From positions 434,001-498,000 of the forward strand of contig CABJAM010000005.1 of NCBI GenBank assembly GCA_902363555.1: 64,000 bases of DNA, given 5' to 3'. Position numbers and translations under genes: made by a program. This document shows positions 8,937 to 18,157 of the stretch, in pieces. A model generated the notes under the pieces. It saw only the letters and a program-made list of their open reading frames with translations, ran no database searches and was not told the origin of the DNA. The first letter of the stretch is position 1; each line of letters starts with the position of its first letter. This stretch comes from Lachnospiraceae bacterium (GTDB taxonomy: Bacteria; Bacillota; Clostridia; Lachnospirales; Lachnospiraceae).

Positions 8937-9674
8937 TTATTTATCCAGCTCAAACATAAGTATGGACAGCACCGCCAGTCCGGCCGTCTCTGTCCGCAAT
9001 ATCCTGCGGCCCAGTGTTATGGGGGTCACACCGATAGCTTTGGCCGCTTCTACTTCCGATTCCTCAAAGCCGCCCTCCGGCCCGATAAAAATGCCGACGG
9101 ATTTCTTATCGTGCATCCCATGAATCGCCGCTCTGGCCGCTTCCATGCCCTTTGCGCGCTCATAGGGGATCAGATTACAGTCCAGCGCTCCGGCATAGGC
9201 CAGCGCCTCTTTAAAGGCCATAGGCGGCTGTATTTTCGGAATGATCGCCCGTCCGGACTGCTTTGCCGCGCTCTCGCTGATCTGCTGCCACCGGGCCAGC
9301 TTTTTGGCCTCTTTTTTATCATCCAGCTTCACTATAGTGCGGGCCGTCACCACCGGAACAACCTCGTACACGCCAAGCTCCACGGCCTTTTGCAGGATCA
9401 GTTCCATTTTATCTCCTTTGGGAAGCCCCTGGAACAGATAAAGCTTTGTATCCAGCTCCACATAAGAATCCCAGGAATTTTCAATATGCAAAGTAACGGA
9501 TTCCCGGTTCATGGACTGAATGCGGCAAAAATAATCCCTGCCGCAGCCGTCGCTGATGGAGAGCTCATCGCCGCTGATCATCCGCAGCACATTTTTTATA
9601 TGATTCACATCCCCGCCGGTAATGGTGATGGCGTCGCCGTCCACCTGCTCCGGCTGCACGAAAAATCTGGGCAT
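8937..9674 (-). CDS. rsmE: 16S rRNA m3U1498 methyltransferase RsmE
   Basis: RsmE is a SPOUT-family methyltransferase that methylates N3 of U1498 in 16S rRNA. The 245-residue protein has the N-terminal PUA-like region (MPRFFV start) and the knotted C-terminal domain with GPEGGFEESE and LGRRILRTETA, which bind SAM. The ATG at 9674 has AAGGAAG seven bases upstream; the longer frame to 9701 lacks a site. It lies between prmA and the desulfurase, all on one strand. A copy of the dispersed palindrome (9708-9734) sits in its 5' region. Confidence 0.93.
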   Translation of the reverse strand: MPRFFVQPEQVDGDAITITGGDVNHIKNVLRMISGDELSISDGCGRDYFCRIQSMNRESVTLHIENSWDSYVELDTKLYLFQGLPKGDKMELILQKAVELGVYEVVPVVTARTIVKLDDKKEAKKLARWQQISESAAKQSGRAIIPKIQPPMAFKEALAYAGALDCNLIPYERAKGMEAARAAIHGMHDKKSVGIFIGPEGGFEESEVEAAKAIGVTPITLGRRILRTETAGLAVLSILMFELDK

Positions 9675-9707
9675 TGTTATCTTCCTTTCGATATCCTTCA
9701 AGTTAAA

Positions 9708-9734
9708 TAACAGTTCACAACAGCCGAACTGTCA
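9708..9734. repeat. Dispersed palindrome copy 1
   Basis: TAACAGTTC and GAACTGTCA arms around a nine-base centre, in the prmA-rsmE gap about 33 bases before the rsmE start. Confidence 0.7.
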
Positions 9735-9814
9735 CCGGATTTTTATGATAGCATAAGTGTGGGAGGGCTGTCAAATAGTGTCGCTCCATTTCATAAAATA
9801 ACCGGACGTTTCTC

Positions 9815-9841
9815 GTAACAGTTCAGACGGGCCGAACTGTT
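9815..9841. repeat. Dispersed palindrome copy 2
   Basis: GTAACAGTTC and GAACTGTT arms; it lies a few bases past the prmA stop and is followed on the plus strand by a T-rich run (9839-9850). Confidence 0.75.
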
Positions 9842-9848
9842 TTGTTTT

Positions 9849-10808
9849 TTATAAAGGCTTTCTGGCGGTGAAGGATACCCACTCGCCGGAACGGGTAACC
9901 TCAACAATTTCAAATCCGTTGTCCAGCAGAGCTTCCCGCACGGCATTTTCCTTCATATCGATGATGCCGGAGGATATAAATAAGGCTCCGGGCTTCATAG
10001 TTTCCTTAATAACCGCAGACAAAGGGATGATGACATCCGCCAGAATATTGGCCACAACAATGTCGAAATATTCTTTTCCTATGTCTGCTCTAAATGCGGC
10101 GTCAGTTATGATATCACCGCACATCACTGTATATTTATCCATATCCAGATGGTTTACACCGGCATTTTCAATCGTAGCTTCCACGGCATGGGGATCGATA
10201 TCCGTAGCCGCAGCCTCTTTAATGCCCAGCATCAGACCGATGATGGACAAAATCCCACTGCCGCAGCCGACATCCAGAAGCTTGTGCTCCGGCTTTAAAT
10301 ATTTTTTCAACTGGGTGATGCACAGCCGGGTCGTATGATGCATTCCTGTACCGAAGGAAGTTCCCGGATCCAGCTCCACAACAAGCGTGTCCGTCTCTGT
10401 ATTTTCCAGAGTTTCCCAGGTGGGCTTTATAATAATCTTCTCATCCACTTTAAACGGTTTCCAGTATTTTTTCCAGTTATTCATCCAATCCTCGTCAGCG
10501 GTTTCCGACTTGACGATCGTGGCCTCGCCCACATCCACAAAATCCTGAAGATCCTTTACAGCCTCCTGGACCCGGATGATCGTATCCTCGTGATCCTCCT
10601 CCGGCTCAATATAAAAGGACACAAAAGCCTTACCGTCATCCGGGCCCAGCTCCGGCAGTATATCGATAAACATCTGCTTTTTTTCATCCTCGGTCAGAGG
10701 GATCTTATCCTCGATCTCGATGCCCTCGATGCCCATCTCGCCCAATGTATAGCTGATCAGATCCACAGCCTCCGTCGTCGTGGTCAATGTATATTTATTC
10801 CATTTCAT
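9849..10808 (-). CDS. prmA: Ribosomal protein L11 methyltransferase PrmA
   Basis: PrmA trimethylates ribosomal protein L11 with SAM. The 319-residue protein has an N-terminal substrate-recognition domain and a class I methyltransferase domain with LLDVGCGSGILSI (motif I), the acidic motif TDIDPHA and the VVANILADVI motif typical of PrmA. AGGAGG lies eight bases before the ATG. In many Firmicutes it follows dnaJ and precedes rsmE, as here. Confidence 0.94.
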   Translation of the reverse strand: MKWNKYTLTTTTEAVDLISYTLGEMGIEGIEIEDKIPLTEDEKKQMFIDILPELGPDDGKAFVSFYIEPEEDHEDTIIRVQEAVKDLQDFVDVGEATIVKSETADEDWMNNWKKYWKPFKVDEKIIIKPTWETLENTETDTLVVELDPGTSFGTGMHHTTRLCITQLKKYLKPEHKLLDVGCGSGILSIIGLMLGIKEAAATDIDPHAVEATIENAGVNHLDMDKYTVMCGDIITDAAFRADIGKEYFDIVVANILADVIIPLSAVIKETMKPGALFISSGIIDMKENAVREALLDNGFEIVEVTRSGEWVSFTARKPL

Positions 10809-10826
10809 TTAAATTGCCTCCTATGT

Positions 10827-10855
10827 GTAACAGTTCAGACAGGCCTGCGCTGTAG
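10827..10855. repeat. Dispersed palindrome copy 3, right arm diverged
   Basis: Begins GTAACAGTTCAGACAGGCC as in other copies, but continues CTGCGCTGTAG instead of the usual right arm. TGTAGAG at 10851 pairs at a distance with CTCTACA near 10899-10905, so a larger structure may form upstream of prmA. Confidence 0.55.
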
Positions 10856-10979
10856 AGTATTTTTAAAACACGCTCTGGCGCAGACCCTGCGTCGAATTGC
10901 TCTACAACTCATATTATCACAAACAATAAAGATTTCCAAGGCTGACAGCCGTATTTTTTCTATAAACAGTTAAAAGGCC

Positions 10980-11008
10980 GTAACAGTTCTGCCCTTCTGA
11001 ACTGTTGC
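10980..11008. repeat. Dispersed palindrome copy 4
   Basis: Arms GTAACAGTTC and GAACTGTTGC with a nine-base centre, directly past the dnaJ terminator. Confidence 0.7.
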
Positions 11009-11054
11009 AAAAGGCCACCGGAAGACATTGATCGCTCTATGCCCTCCGATGGCC
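11009..11054 (-). terminator. Terminator of the dnaK operon
   Basis: On the minus strand GGCCATCGGAGGG and CTTCCGGTGGCC form an imperfect stem followed by TTTT, about 27 bases past the dnaJ stop. Confidence 0.6.
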
Positions 11055-11080
11055 TGTATCTGTTTCAATATATGCAAACG

Positions 11081-12286
11081 TCAGTCGTCAAAAGCTTCTT
11101 TTACTTTATCCATAAAGCTCTTTTTCTTCTTCGGCTCGCCCGATGCTGCTGTGCTTCCGGTGCTTGTGCCGGTCACAGCCCCATTTTCTCCGCGCAGAGA
11201 TACATCAAACTGCCTGAGCAGTTCCTTCTGCTCATTATTCAAATGCTCCGGAACCTGTACCACAAGCGTCACATAGTGATCGCCGCGGACATTTTTGTTA
11301 CGGATGGTCGGCACGCCCTTTCCTTTTAAGCGGATACGGGTATCGGTCTGAGTTCCCGGCCGTATGTTCTGAGTGATCTCGCCATCCACGGTCTGGATCT
11401 TGATATCACCGCCAAGCGCCGCATCCACAAAGGAAATCGGCACTGTGGAATAAATATCGAAATCCTGACGCTGGAAAATCGGGTGACGGTCCACGTTAAT
11501 ACCCACAAGCAGGTCGCCTCTGGGGCCGCCATTGGAACCCGGTTCACCTTTGCCCCGGATACGCACGCTCTGTCCGCTATCAATACCGGCAGGAATTGGG
11601 ATCTCGATCGTTTTCTTATTCTTAACGTAGCCGGTGCCACCGCAGTCGGTACACTTTTCCTTGACAATTTTACCGGTTCCATGACAATCCGGACATGTCT
11701 GTACGTTTCGGACAGCGCCAAACAGGGATTGCTGGGTATAAACGACCTGACCCTTGCCGCCACATTTCGGACATGTTTCCGGCTGTGTACCCGGTTTTGC
11801 CCCTGAGCCGTGGCAATGAGGGCACTCGTCCTTCAAATTAATTTCAATACGCTTATCTACACCAAAAACGGCCTCCATGAAGGAAACGCGCATGTTGATT
11901 TTAACATTTGCGCCCTGCATTGGCCCATTGTATGATTTACGGCTTCTGCCGCCGCCAAATAAATCGCCGAAAATGTCGCCGAAAATATCACCCATATCAC
12001 CACTGAAATCAAATCCGCCGAAGCCGCCAAAGCCTCCGGCGCCGCCACCGCCCTGTTCAAAGGCCGCATGACCGAACTGGTCATACTGACGGCGTTTTTC
12101 AGGATCGCTGAGAATTGCATAGGCTTCGGATGCTTCCTTGAATTTGGCTTCCGCATCCTTGTCGCCCGGGTTAATATCCGGATGATACTTTTTGGCAAGC
12201 TGGCGATAAGCTTTTTTCAGTTCTGCATCCGTAGCCGTTTTGGATACGCCCAAAACCTCGTAATAATCTCTCTTTGTTTCTGCCAT
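11081..12286 (-). CDS. dnaJ: Chaperone DnaJ
   Basis: This 401-residue Hsp40 cochaperone stimulates the DnaK ATPase and delivers unfolded proteins. The J domain (1-70) carries the HPD motif, followed by a Gly/Phe-rich stretch, four CxxCxGxG zinc repeats (about 150-220) and the C-terminal peptide-binding domains. The extreme C-terminus has an extra Thr/Gly-rich linker and a Lys-rich tail ending KVKEAFDD. GGAGAT precedes the ATG. It is the last gene of hrcA-grpE-dnaK-dnaJ and lies behind a terminator-like hairpin that may lower its expression. Confidence 0.97.
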   Translation of the reverse strand: MAETKRDYYEVLGVSKTATDAELKKAYRQLAKKYHPDINPGDKDAEAKFKEASEAYAILSDPEKRRQYDQFGHAAFEQGGGGAGGFGGFGGFDFSGDMGDIFGDIFGDLFGGGRSRKSYNGPMQGANVKINMRVSFMEAVFGVDKRIEINLKDECPHCHGSGAKPGTQPETCPKCGGKGQVVYTQQSLFGAVRNVQTCPDCHGTGKIVKEKCTDCGGTGYVKNKKTIEIPIPAGIDSGQSVRIRGKGEPGSNGGPRGDLLVGINVDRHPIFQRQDFDIYSTVPISFVDAALGGDIKIQTVDGEITQNIRPGTQTDTRIRLKGKGVPTIRNKNVRGDHYVTLVVQVPEHLNNEQKELLRQFDVSLRGENGAVTGTSTGSTAASGEPKKKKSFMDKVKEAFDD

Positions 12287-12312
12287 AACTTATCTCCATT
12301 CTTTCTTGCTGC

Positions 12313-12352
12313 CAGCAAAAAGATGCGGTCTGCCACTAATGCGGCAGACCGT
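12313..12352 (-). terminator. Attenuator-like hairpin between dnaK and dnaJ
   Basis: Minus-strand CGGTCTGCC (12351-12343) and GGCAGACCG (12334-12326) form a perfect 9-bp stem with an 8-base loop, followed by ATCTTTTTG. This is a short U run, so termination is probably partial. Confidence 0.65.
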
Positions 12353-12365
12353 ATTCACCTGTTGA

Positions 12366-14246
12366 TTAAACCTCTTTGTAATCTGCGTCCACGACGTCAT
12401 CGTTATTCTGATAGGAAGTGCTGCCTGCTGCACCAGCATCCGGGCCTGGGTTCGGGCCAGCGGCGCCCTGTGCACCTGCACCTGCAGCTTCATACATCTT
12501 AGAGAATACGCCCTGTGCAGCATCCATCAGTCTCTGCTTGCCGGCTTTCAGGTCTTCGATCTGGGCATCTGTCATATCTTCAACATTGGCAGTCTGATTT
12601 AACAGGTTCTTCACGCTGTCAACTTCTGCCTGAACTTTTGCTTTATCATCTTCGCTGACTTTATCGCCAACTTCCTTTAATGCGTTTTCGGTCTGGAATA
12701 CCATAGCATCGGCTTCATTTCTGGCCTCAACGCCCTCTTTACGCTTTCTGTCCTGAGCTTCGAACTCAGCAGCTTCTTTAACAGCCTTACTGATATCATC
12801 CTCGGACATATTGGAACCGGCAGTAATAGTAATATGCTGCTCTCTTCCGGTGCCGAGATCCTTTGCGGATACGTTAACGATACCATTGGCATCGATATCA
12901 AAGGTTACTTCAATCTGAGGCATACCGCGTCTTGCAGGAGCGATACCGTCCAGACGGAACTGGCCAAGGCTCTTGTTATCTCTTGCGAACTGTCTTTCAC
13001 CCTGAACAACGTTGATATCAACGGCGGTCTGGTTGTCAGCAGCCGTGGAGAAGATCTGGCTCTTTCTTGTAGGAATCGTTGTATTTCTTTCAATCAGGTG
13101 TGTGGCAATACCACCCATCGTCTCGATAGAAAGTGTCAGCGGTGTTACATCAAGAAGGAGGATATCCCCGGCACCGGCATCACCAGCCAGCTTACCGCCC
13201 TGGATAGATGCGCCGATAGCAACACACTCATCCGGATTCAGGTTCTTGCTGGGTTCTTTGCCTGTGAGCATTTTAACCTTATCCTGAACAGCAGGGATAC
13301 GTGTGGAACCACCAACAAGAAGTACCTTGCCCAGCTCGGAAGCGGAGATACCGGCATCTCTTAAAGCGTTCTGTACAGGAATAACGGTTCTTTCAACCAG
13401 GTCATGGGTCAGCTCATCAAATTTGGCACGGGTCAGGTTCATATCAAAGTGCTTCGGACCTTCGGCTGTGGCTGTGATGAATGGCAGGTTAATGTTTGTG
13501 GTAGCTGCGCTGGAAAGCTCTTTTTTAGCCTTTTCAGCAGCTTCACGAAGTCTCTGCATAGCCATCTTATCACCGGAAAGGTCTACGCCTTCGGTTCTCT
13601 TAAATTCATCCAGCATGTAGCGGGTGATCTTTTCATCGAAATCATCACCGCCCAGACGGTTATCACCGCTTGTGGCCAGAACCTCGATAACGCCGTCACC
13701 GATTTCAATTACGGAAACGTCGAATGTACCGCCGCCAAGGTCGTATACCATGATCTTCTGCTCTTTTTCATTATCAAGACCATAAGCTAAAGCAGCGGCT
13801 GTCGGCTCGTTGATGATACGCTTAACATCAAGGCCTGCGATCTTACCAGCATCCTTTGTAGCCTGTCTCTGAGCATCGTTGAAATATGCGGGAACTGTGA
13901 TAACAGCTTCGGTTACTTTCTCTCCAAGGTAGCTTTCAGCATCTGCTTTCATCTTCTGCAGAACCATTGCGGAAATCTCCTGCGGGGAGTACTTCTTGTC
14001 GTCAATGTTCACTCTGAAATCAGAGCCCATATGACGTTTAATGGAAGAAATAGTCTTGTCAGAGTTAGTCACTGCCTGACGTTTTGCAGGCTCACCAACG
14101 AGACGTTCGCCGGTCTTTGTAAATGCAACCACACTGGGGGTCGTTCTTGCGCCTTCTGTATTTGCGATTACTACGGGTTTGCCGCCTTCCATAACGGCTA
14201 CACATGAATTTGTTGTTCCTAAGTCAATACCAATAATTTTACTCAT
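12366..14246 (-). CDS. dnaK: Chaperone DnaK (Hsp70)
   Basis: This 626-residue ATP-driven chaperone opens with IIGIDLGTTNSCVAVMEGG. The actin-like ATPase domain runs to about residue 360 with phosphate motifs DLGGGTFDVS and VGGSTRIP; then come the linker DILLLDVTP, the peptide-binding domain and a helical lid. The tail is Gly/Ala/Pro-rich and ends DVVDADYKEV, the usual DnaK ending. The ATG has AGGAGG upstream. It works with GrpE and DnaJ encoded on either side. Confidence 0.98.
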   Translation of the reverse strand: MSKIIGIDLGTTNSCVAVMEGGKPVVIANTEGARTTPSVVAFTKTGERLVGEPAKRQAVTNSDKTISSIKRHMGSDFRVNIDDKKYSPQEISAMVLQKMKADAESYLGEKVTEAVITVPAYFNDAQRQATKDAGKIAGLDVKRIINEPTAAALAYGLDNEKEQKIMVYDLGGGTFDVSVIEIGDGVIEVLATSGDNRLGGDDFDEKITRYMLDEFKRTEGVDLSGDKMAMQRLREAAEKAKKELSSAATTNINLPFITATAEGPKHFDMNLTRAKFDELTHDLVERTVIPVQNALRDAGISASELGKVLLVGGSTRIPAVQDKVKMLTGKEPSKNLNPDECVAIGASIQGGKLAGDAGAGDILLLDVTPLTLSIETMGGIATHLIERNTTIPTRKSQIFSTAADNQTAVDINVVQGERQFARDNKSLGQFRLDGIAPARRGMPQIEVTFDIDANGIVNVSAKDLGTGREQHITITAGSNMSEDDISKAVKEAAEFEAQDRKRKEGVEARNEADAMVFQTENALKEVGDKVSEDDKAKVQAEVDSVKNLLNQTANVEDMTDAQIEDLKAGKQRLMDAAQGVFSKMYEAAGAGAQGAAGPNPGPDAGAAGSTSYQNNDDVVDADYKEV

Positions 14247-14271
14247 AATAAATTCCTCCTAATTAATTTCA

Positions 14272-14946
14272 CTATTCTGCTACAATAACCATACTGTGAC
14301 GGATTACTTTTTCTTTATATAAATAGCCTTTTTGAAGCTCCTGGATCACATAACCGGATTCAAATTCTTCACTTGGGCTTTGCATGACCGCATTATGGAA
14401 ATTCGGGTCAAATTCCTTACCTACAGCCTCAATGGCTGTCACACCGGTGTCATTTAAAATACCGATAAACTTTTTATAGATCATCTCAATGCCCTTTGCA
14501 AAGGATGTATCCTTTTCAGTATCACTCATGGCTGCCAGTCCGCGTTCCATGTCATCTATGACCGGAAGTATCTTTTCTACAATGCTGCCGGCGCCCGTGT
14601 CAAACATCTGGGATTTTTCTTTTTCTGTACGCTTGCGGAAATTATCAAACTCTGCCATCTGACGGATCAGACGGTCGGACAATTCTTCAATCTGCTGATC
14701 CTTTTTATCTTTTTTCTTATCCTTCTTGCCAAACAGGCGGGATTTCTTTTTGGGATCGGCTTCATCCTCTGTACCAGCCTCATCCTGCGTATCCTCACCT
14801 TCCTCCGATTCCTGCACATCCGCGTCGGTCTCTTCAACCTCTGCCTCGACCTTTTCACATGCATTATCTTCGGCTTTGATTTCTTCGGAAGCGGTATCGG
14901 TCTGCTCCTGTTCTTCCTGAAGTGTGTCTTTATCTAAATCTGCCAC
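14272..14946 (-). CDS. grpE: Nucleotide exchange factor GrpE
   Basis: GrpE releases ADP from DnaK. The 224-residue protein has a long acidic N-terminal tail (many Glu, Asp and Thr), a Lys-rich stretch (KKKSRLFGKKDKKKDKK), a coiled-coil dimerisation helix and the C-terminal beta domain ending RHSMVIVAE. I prefer the GTG at 14946, which lies six bases after GAGGTG; the GTG at 14955 is itself part of that ribosome site. Confidence 0.95.
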   Translation of the reverse strand: MADLDKDTLQEEQEQTDTASEEIKAEDNACEKVEAEVEETDADVQESEEGEDTQDEAGTEDEADPKKKSRLFGKKDKKKDKKDQQIEELSDRLIRQMAEFDNFRKRTEKEKSQMFDTGAGSIVEKILPVIDDMERGLAAMSDTEKDTSFAKGIEMIYKKFIGILNDTGVTAIEAVGKEFDPNFHNAVMQSPSEEFESGYVIQELQKGYLYKEKVIRHSMVIVAE

Positions 14947-14960
14947 TGCATTCACCTCTT

Positions 14961-15995
14961 TTATTTTTTCTTAAATATGATATCCAACTGATTCATCATC
15001 GTCTGAAGATTTTTAACAACCTTCTGGTAATCCATACGCTTAGGGCCCACTATACCAATGGTTCCCTGAACGCCTTCCTCCAATTCATAGGTTGCAGTCA
15101 CAATACTGCAGTCCTTCATGGAGTTTACCGGAGATTCGGAACCGATATAAACCTGTATTCCGTGATTCTCTCCTTCGGTCGTATCGAGATTCTCTTCGAT
15201 CAGATGGACAAGCGCCTGCTTTTCCTCAAAAGTCGACATGAGCTCTCTGGCTTTTTCTCTGTCTCCAAGCTCAGGATAGCTCAGCAGGTTTGTGGCACCG
15301 CTGGTATAAATCTCCACGTCATCCTCTTCCTGAATCGCACTGGCAATAGCGTCGATCACATCGCTGATCACCTGTGAGTGGCCGGAGGCCTGGGCTTTTA
15401 ACTGCTGGATCATCTCCATGTTGATCTCCTGGAGATTCAGGCCCTGAAGGAACGTGTTCAGCAGAAGATTTAGTTTAACCACATCTTCCTGCTCTATGGG
15501 AAATTCTGTATCCACCAGCTTGTTTTTAATAATATTTCCGTCGATCATAATCACCACAAGAATCTGGGTGTCATCGACCTTGGATAGCTGAATGAACCGA
15601 AGCTTATTCCGTTTATACTGAGGCGTGGATATCAATGAAGCATAGTTCGTATTCACAGCCAGCAGACGGGCGACCTGCTTTAAAAGCTGATCGACCTTAT
15701 CGGCCTTTTGGATCATAAGCTCCTTCATCTCATCGACCTCAGCGATCTTATCCTTCATAAGGTTATCTACATAAAACCGGTAACCTTTATCGGAAGGAAT
15801 ACGGCCGGCGGATGTATGTGGCTGGAGAATGTAACCCAGCTCTTCCAGGTCCGCCATTTCGTTTCGGATGGTCGCAGAACTTAGATTCAGGTCCGTGAAT
15901 TTCGAGATCGTTCTGGACCCTACCGGTTCTCCGGTGTCCAGATAGGTCTGTATGATCGCGTTTAGTATTTTAGTTTTTCTTTCATCCAGGTCCAC
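14961..15995 (-). CDS. hrcA: Heat-inducible repressor HrcA
   Basis: HrcA represses class I heat-shock genes by binding CIRCE, and its folding depends on GroEL. The 344-residue protein has an N-terminal winged helix (about 1-75, SSATIRNEMADLEELGYL-type recognition region) and a C-terminal effector domain. The GTG at 15995 follows AGAGGTG; the open frame extends to 16028 into CIRCE without a ribosome site. It is the first gene of its operon and so autoregulates. Confidence 0.95.
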   Translation of the reverse strand: MDLDERKTKILNAIIQTYLDTGEPVGSRTISKFTDLNLSSATIRNEMADLEELGYILQPHTSAGRIPSDKGYRFYVDNLMKDKIAEVDEMKELMIQKADKVDQLLKQVARLLAVNTNYASLISTPQYKRNKLRFIQLSKVDDTQILVVIMIDGNIIKNKLVDTEFPIEQEDVVKLNLLLNTFLQGLNLQEINMEMIQQLKAQASGHSQVISDVIDAIASAIQEEDDVEIYTSGATNLLSYPELGDREKARELMSTFEEKQALVHLIEENLDTTEGENHGIQVYIGSESPVNSMKDCSIVTATYELEEGVQGTIGIVGPKRMDYQKVVKNLQTMMNQLDIIFKKK

Positions 15996-16021
15996 CGAAT
16001 CACCTCTCTTTGTTCTTGCTG

Positions 16022-16048
16022 TTAGCACTCATTTGATTAGAGTGCTAA
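16022..16048. promoter_or_regulatory. CIRCE operator
   Basis: A perfect inverted repeat TTAGCACTC-N9-GAGTGCTAA matches the HrcA operator consensus exactly. It lies just downstream of the expected transcription start of hrcA-grpE-dnaK-dnaJ. Confidence 0.98.
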
Positions 16049-16061
16049 TACCTATGTACAT

Positions 16062-16090
16062 AAAATAGCACTATCTTTTTAGTTTGTCAA
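16062..16090 (-). promoter_or_regulatory. Sigma-A promoter of the hrcA operon
   Basis: On the minus strand TTGACA (16090-16085), a 17-base spacer and TATTTT (16067-16062) stand directly upstream of CIRCE. Confidence 0.9.
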
Positions 16091-16134
16091 TAGGGGAACT
16101 TAAATTTCTTTTTTTATTTTTTACTATTGCTATT

Positions 16135-17301
16135 TTAATCAATGAGGAAATCAGACAGAACATAGTTGCTTACGTCTATGCCGCGGGGGGTAAGCTGGAG
16201 CTGCCCGGTTTCTTCTATATAATTCAGGAGACCTTCTTTATAATGTTTTTGTATCACTTCCCCGTAGATGTCCATCATGCTTTTGCCAAATGTCCTTTGG
16301 AAGTCGGCAGCCTGGATTCCCCGGGTAAGGCGAAGGCCGAGAAACATATATTCTTCCATTTGCTCTTTGAGCGTAAGCGGATGGATTTCCTGATAGCACG
16401 ATTCTGCTGCGTTGGGGTTATTTCCGTAAAACTGCATGTATTTGGACAGGCTGCCCGTATTCGTAAAGCGTACGTTTTCAATCAGACTGGCCGCGCCAAG
16501 CCCCAGGCCCAGGTAATCTTTCCGCTGCCAGTAGCCAATATTATGGCGGCACTCAAAGCCGGGAAGGGCGTAGTTGGATATTTCATAACGGTTAAAGCCG
16601 CTGCCTTCAAGGATGATTTTTGTCTGCTCGTACATTTTCCGCTCTGTGTCCTCGTCCGGCAGCGGCGGGGCACTTAATGCATTGTTTTGGTTCTCTCCAT
16701 AAATTTCATAAAACGGCGTGCCTTCCTCGATGATCAGGCTGTAGGCGGAAATGTGCTGCGGCCCCAGGTCCAACACCTTTTCCAGGGTGTCTTCCCAGGA
16801 CGCTTGCGTCTGGCCGGGCAGCGCTGACATCAGATCCACGTTGATATTTTTTATGCCGGCATTGGCGGCCATCGTGTAGCTTTCACAAAATTGTTCAAAG
16901 GTATGGATGCGGCCCAGATTTTTTAACTGAGTATCGTCCGCAGATTGCAGGCCAAGGCTCAGGCGGTTGATACCGCTGTTTGTCATGGCGGTGCATAGGC
17001 TCTTTGTCAGGGTTCCGGGATTGGCCTCCATGGTAATTTCCGCCCGGGCGCTTATGCTAAAGTGCTTATGGAGGGCAGCCATGAGACGCTCAAGCTCCCG
17101 GGCGGCCATGATCGACGGTGTACCGCCGCCGATAAAGATAGTTTCTACCGGTTCACTTTTGTAATTGGCCGCCTCGGCGCAGATCTCGTTAATGAGCGCA
17201 TCCATATAAGCGCCACGCACATCGGCCGTGGATGGCGCGGACAAAAAATCGCAGTAGCGGCATTTTTGGATACAAAAAGGATAGTGTATATAAAGTTCCA
17301 T
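16135..17301 (-). CDS. hemW: Heme chaperone HemW (HemN-like radical SAM)
   Basis: This 388-residue radical-SAM protein belongs to the HemW group, which bind heme and are not true coproporphyrinogen dehydrogenases. The cluster motif CxxxCxxC is at Cys14, Cys18 and Cys21 within IQKCRYCDF-type sequence, followed by GGGTPS and the SAM-binding region. It lacks the extra N-terminal segment of genuine HemN. AGGAGAG lies five bases before the ATG. It stands directly upstream of hrcA as in most Firmicutes, but its usual upstream neighbour lepA is 8.8 kb away. Confidence 0.9.
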   Translation of the reverse strand: MELYIHYPFCIQKCRYCDFLSAPSTADVRGAYMDALINEICAEAANYKSEPVETIFIGGGTPSIMAARELERLMAALHKHFSISARAEITMEANPGTLTKSLCTAMTNSGINRLSLGLQSADDTQLKNLGRIHTFEQFCESYTMAANAGIKNINVDLMSALPGQTQASWEDTLEKVLDLGPQHISAYSLIIEEGTPFYEIYGENQNNALSAPPLPDEDTERKMYEQTKIILEGSGFNRYEISNYALPGFECRHNIGYWQRKDYLGLGLGAASLIENVRFTNTGSLSKYMQFYGNNPNAAESCYQEIHPLTLKEQMEEYMFLGLRLTRGIQAADFQRTFGKSMMDIYGEVIQKHYKEGLLNYIEETGQLQLTPRGIDVSNYVLSDFLID

Positions 17302-17416
17302 GAGTTCTCTCCTGTGAACGTAAAAATACGTAACATTTTCTTTTAAATTATACTAAAAAGGATTATACTGGACTTATGAAAATAATTCTACTGTTTTTTT
17401 GTGAAGGAGGGATTTT

Positions 17417-18001
17417 ATGCCAGAATCCAAAGATTATAACAAATATCTGGGGGTTGCGTCGCTGTTCTATCTCATCGCCGGGCTGATTTTAATCATCTGG
17501 CCGGATGTGGCCGTTAAGATCGTCTGCTACATTATCAGCGCCATTTTGATCATTTATGGGCTGATCCGTGTGGTGATCTATCTGCGCTCCGATAATACCC
17601 GGCGCTATTTTCAGTATGATCTGGTCGTCGGTATCGTGGCCGTGGCCTTCGGCCTGTTTATCGTATTCAAGCCGGTGCTGTTTATTTCACTGCTGCCCTT
17701 TGCCATCGGGCTGTGCATTTTGTTTGACAGCATCATCAAGCTTCAAAACGCGCTGGATCTTAAACGGGTGGGCTTTCTCTACTGGTATATACCGCTGGCC
17801 ATTACGATCATCACGGCGGTGCTGGGCGTTATACTGATCATTAACCCCTTTGGCGCCACATTGACGCTGGTGCGCTGTATGGGTATTTTCTTTATTGTGG
17901 ATGGTATTGCAAATATTTCCAGTTGCGTGCTTGTTTTAAAGAAGATCGGGCGGACCATCGAGGAAGAACGCGAACGCGCAAAACGGAAAAGGAAAAAATA
18001 G
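17417..18001 (+). CDS. DUF308/HdeD-family membrane protein
   Basis: This is a 194-residue integral membrane protein with about six hydrophobic segments arranged as repeated pairs, ending in a charged tail (EEERERAKRKRKK) expected in the cytoplasm. Its length and pattern fit the DUF308 (HdeD-like) family, whose role is poorly known and in E. coli relates to acid stress. GAAGGAGG lies seven bases before the ATG. It is monocistronic with its own terminator and lies divergent from hemW. Confidence 0.75.
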   Translation: MPESKDYNKYLGVASLFYLIAGLILIIWPDVAVKIVCYIISAILIIYGLIRVVIYLRSDNTRRYFQYDLVVGIVAVAFGLFIVFKPVLFISLLPFAIGLCILFDSIIKLQNALDLKRVGFLYWYIPLAITIITAVLGVILIINPFGATLTLVRCMGIFFIVDGIANISSCVLVLKKIGRTIEEERERAKRKRKK

Positions 18002-18026
18002 ACGTAAAAGTTCTTGTATAATCAAC

Positions 18027-18080
18027 AGCCCGCAAATGGCTGTCGGATGTTCTCCGACCATTTGCGGGCTGTTTTAATTT
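18027..18080 (+). terminator. Strong terminator after the DUF308 gene
   Basis: AGCCCGCAAATGG and CCATTTGCGGGCT form a perfect stem (18027-18070) with an inner hairpin GTCGGA/TCCGAC, followed by GTTTTAATTTT. Confidence 0.9.
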
Positions 18081-18157
18081 TGTGATGTGCTGTGCCGTCA
18101 GACCAGCGCAGGAACCTGGAGCATGCTTGAAAAAATTCATTCCGGCCCAGAGCAGAC

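Noticed and set aside
9815..9850. Palindrome copy 2 as an ordinary plus-strand terminator because of its T run
   Set aside because: No plus-strand gene precedes it, and other copies lack T runs, so the run is probably coincidental; a weak role in ending prmA is possible.
16135..17301. Annotation as oxygen-independent coproporphyrinogen oxidase HemN
   Set aside because: Length, missing N-terminal extension and position beside hrcA fit HemW, which lacks that activity.
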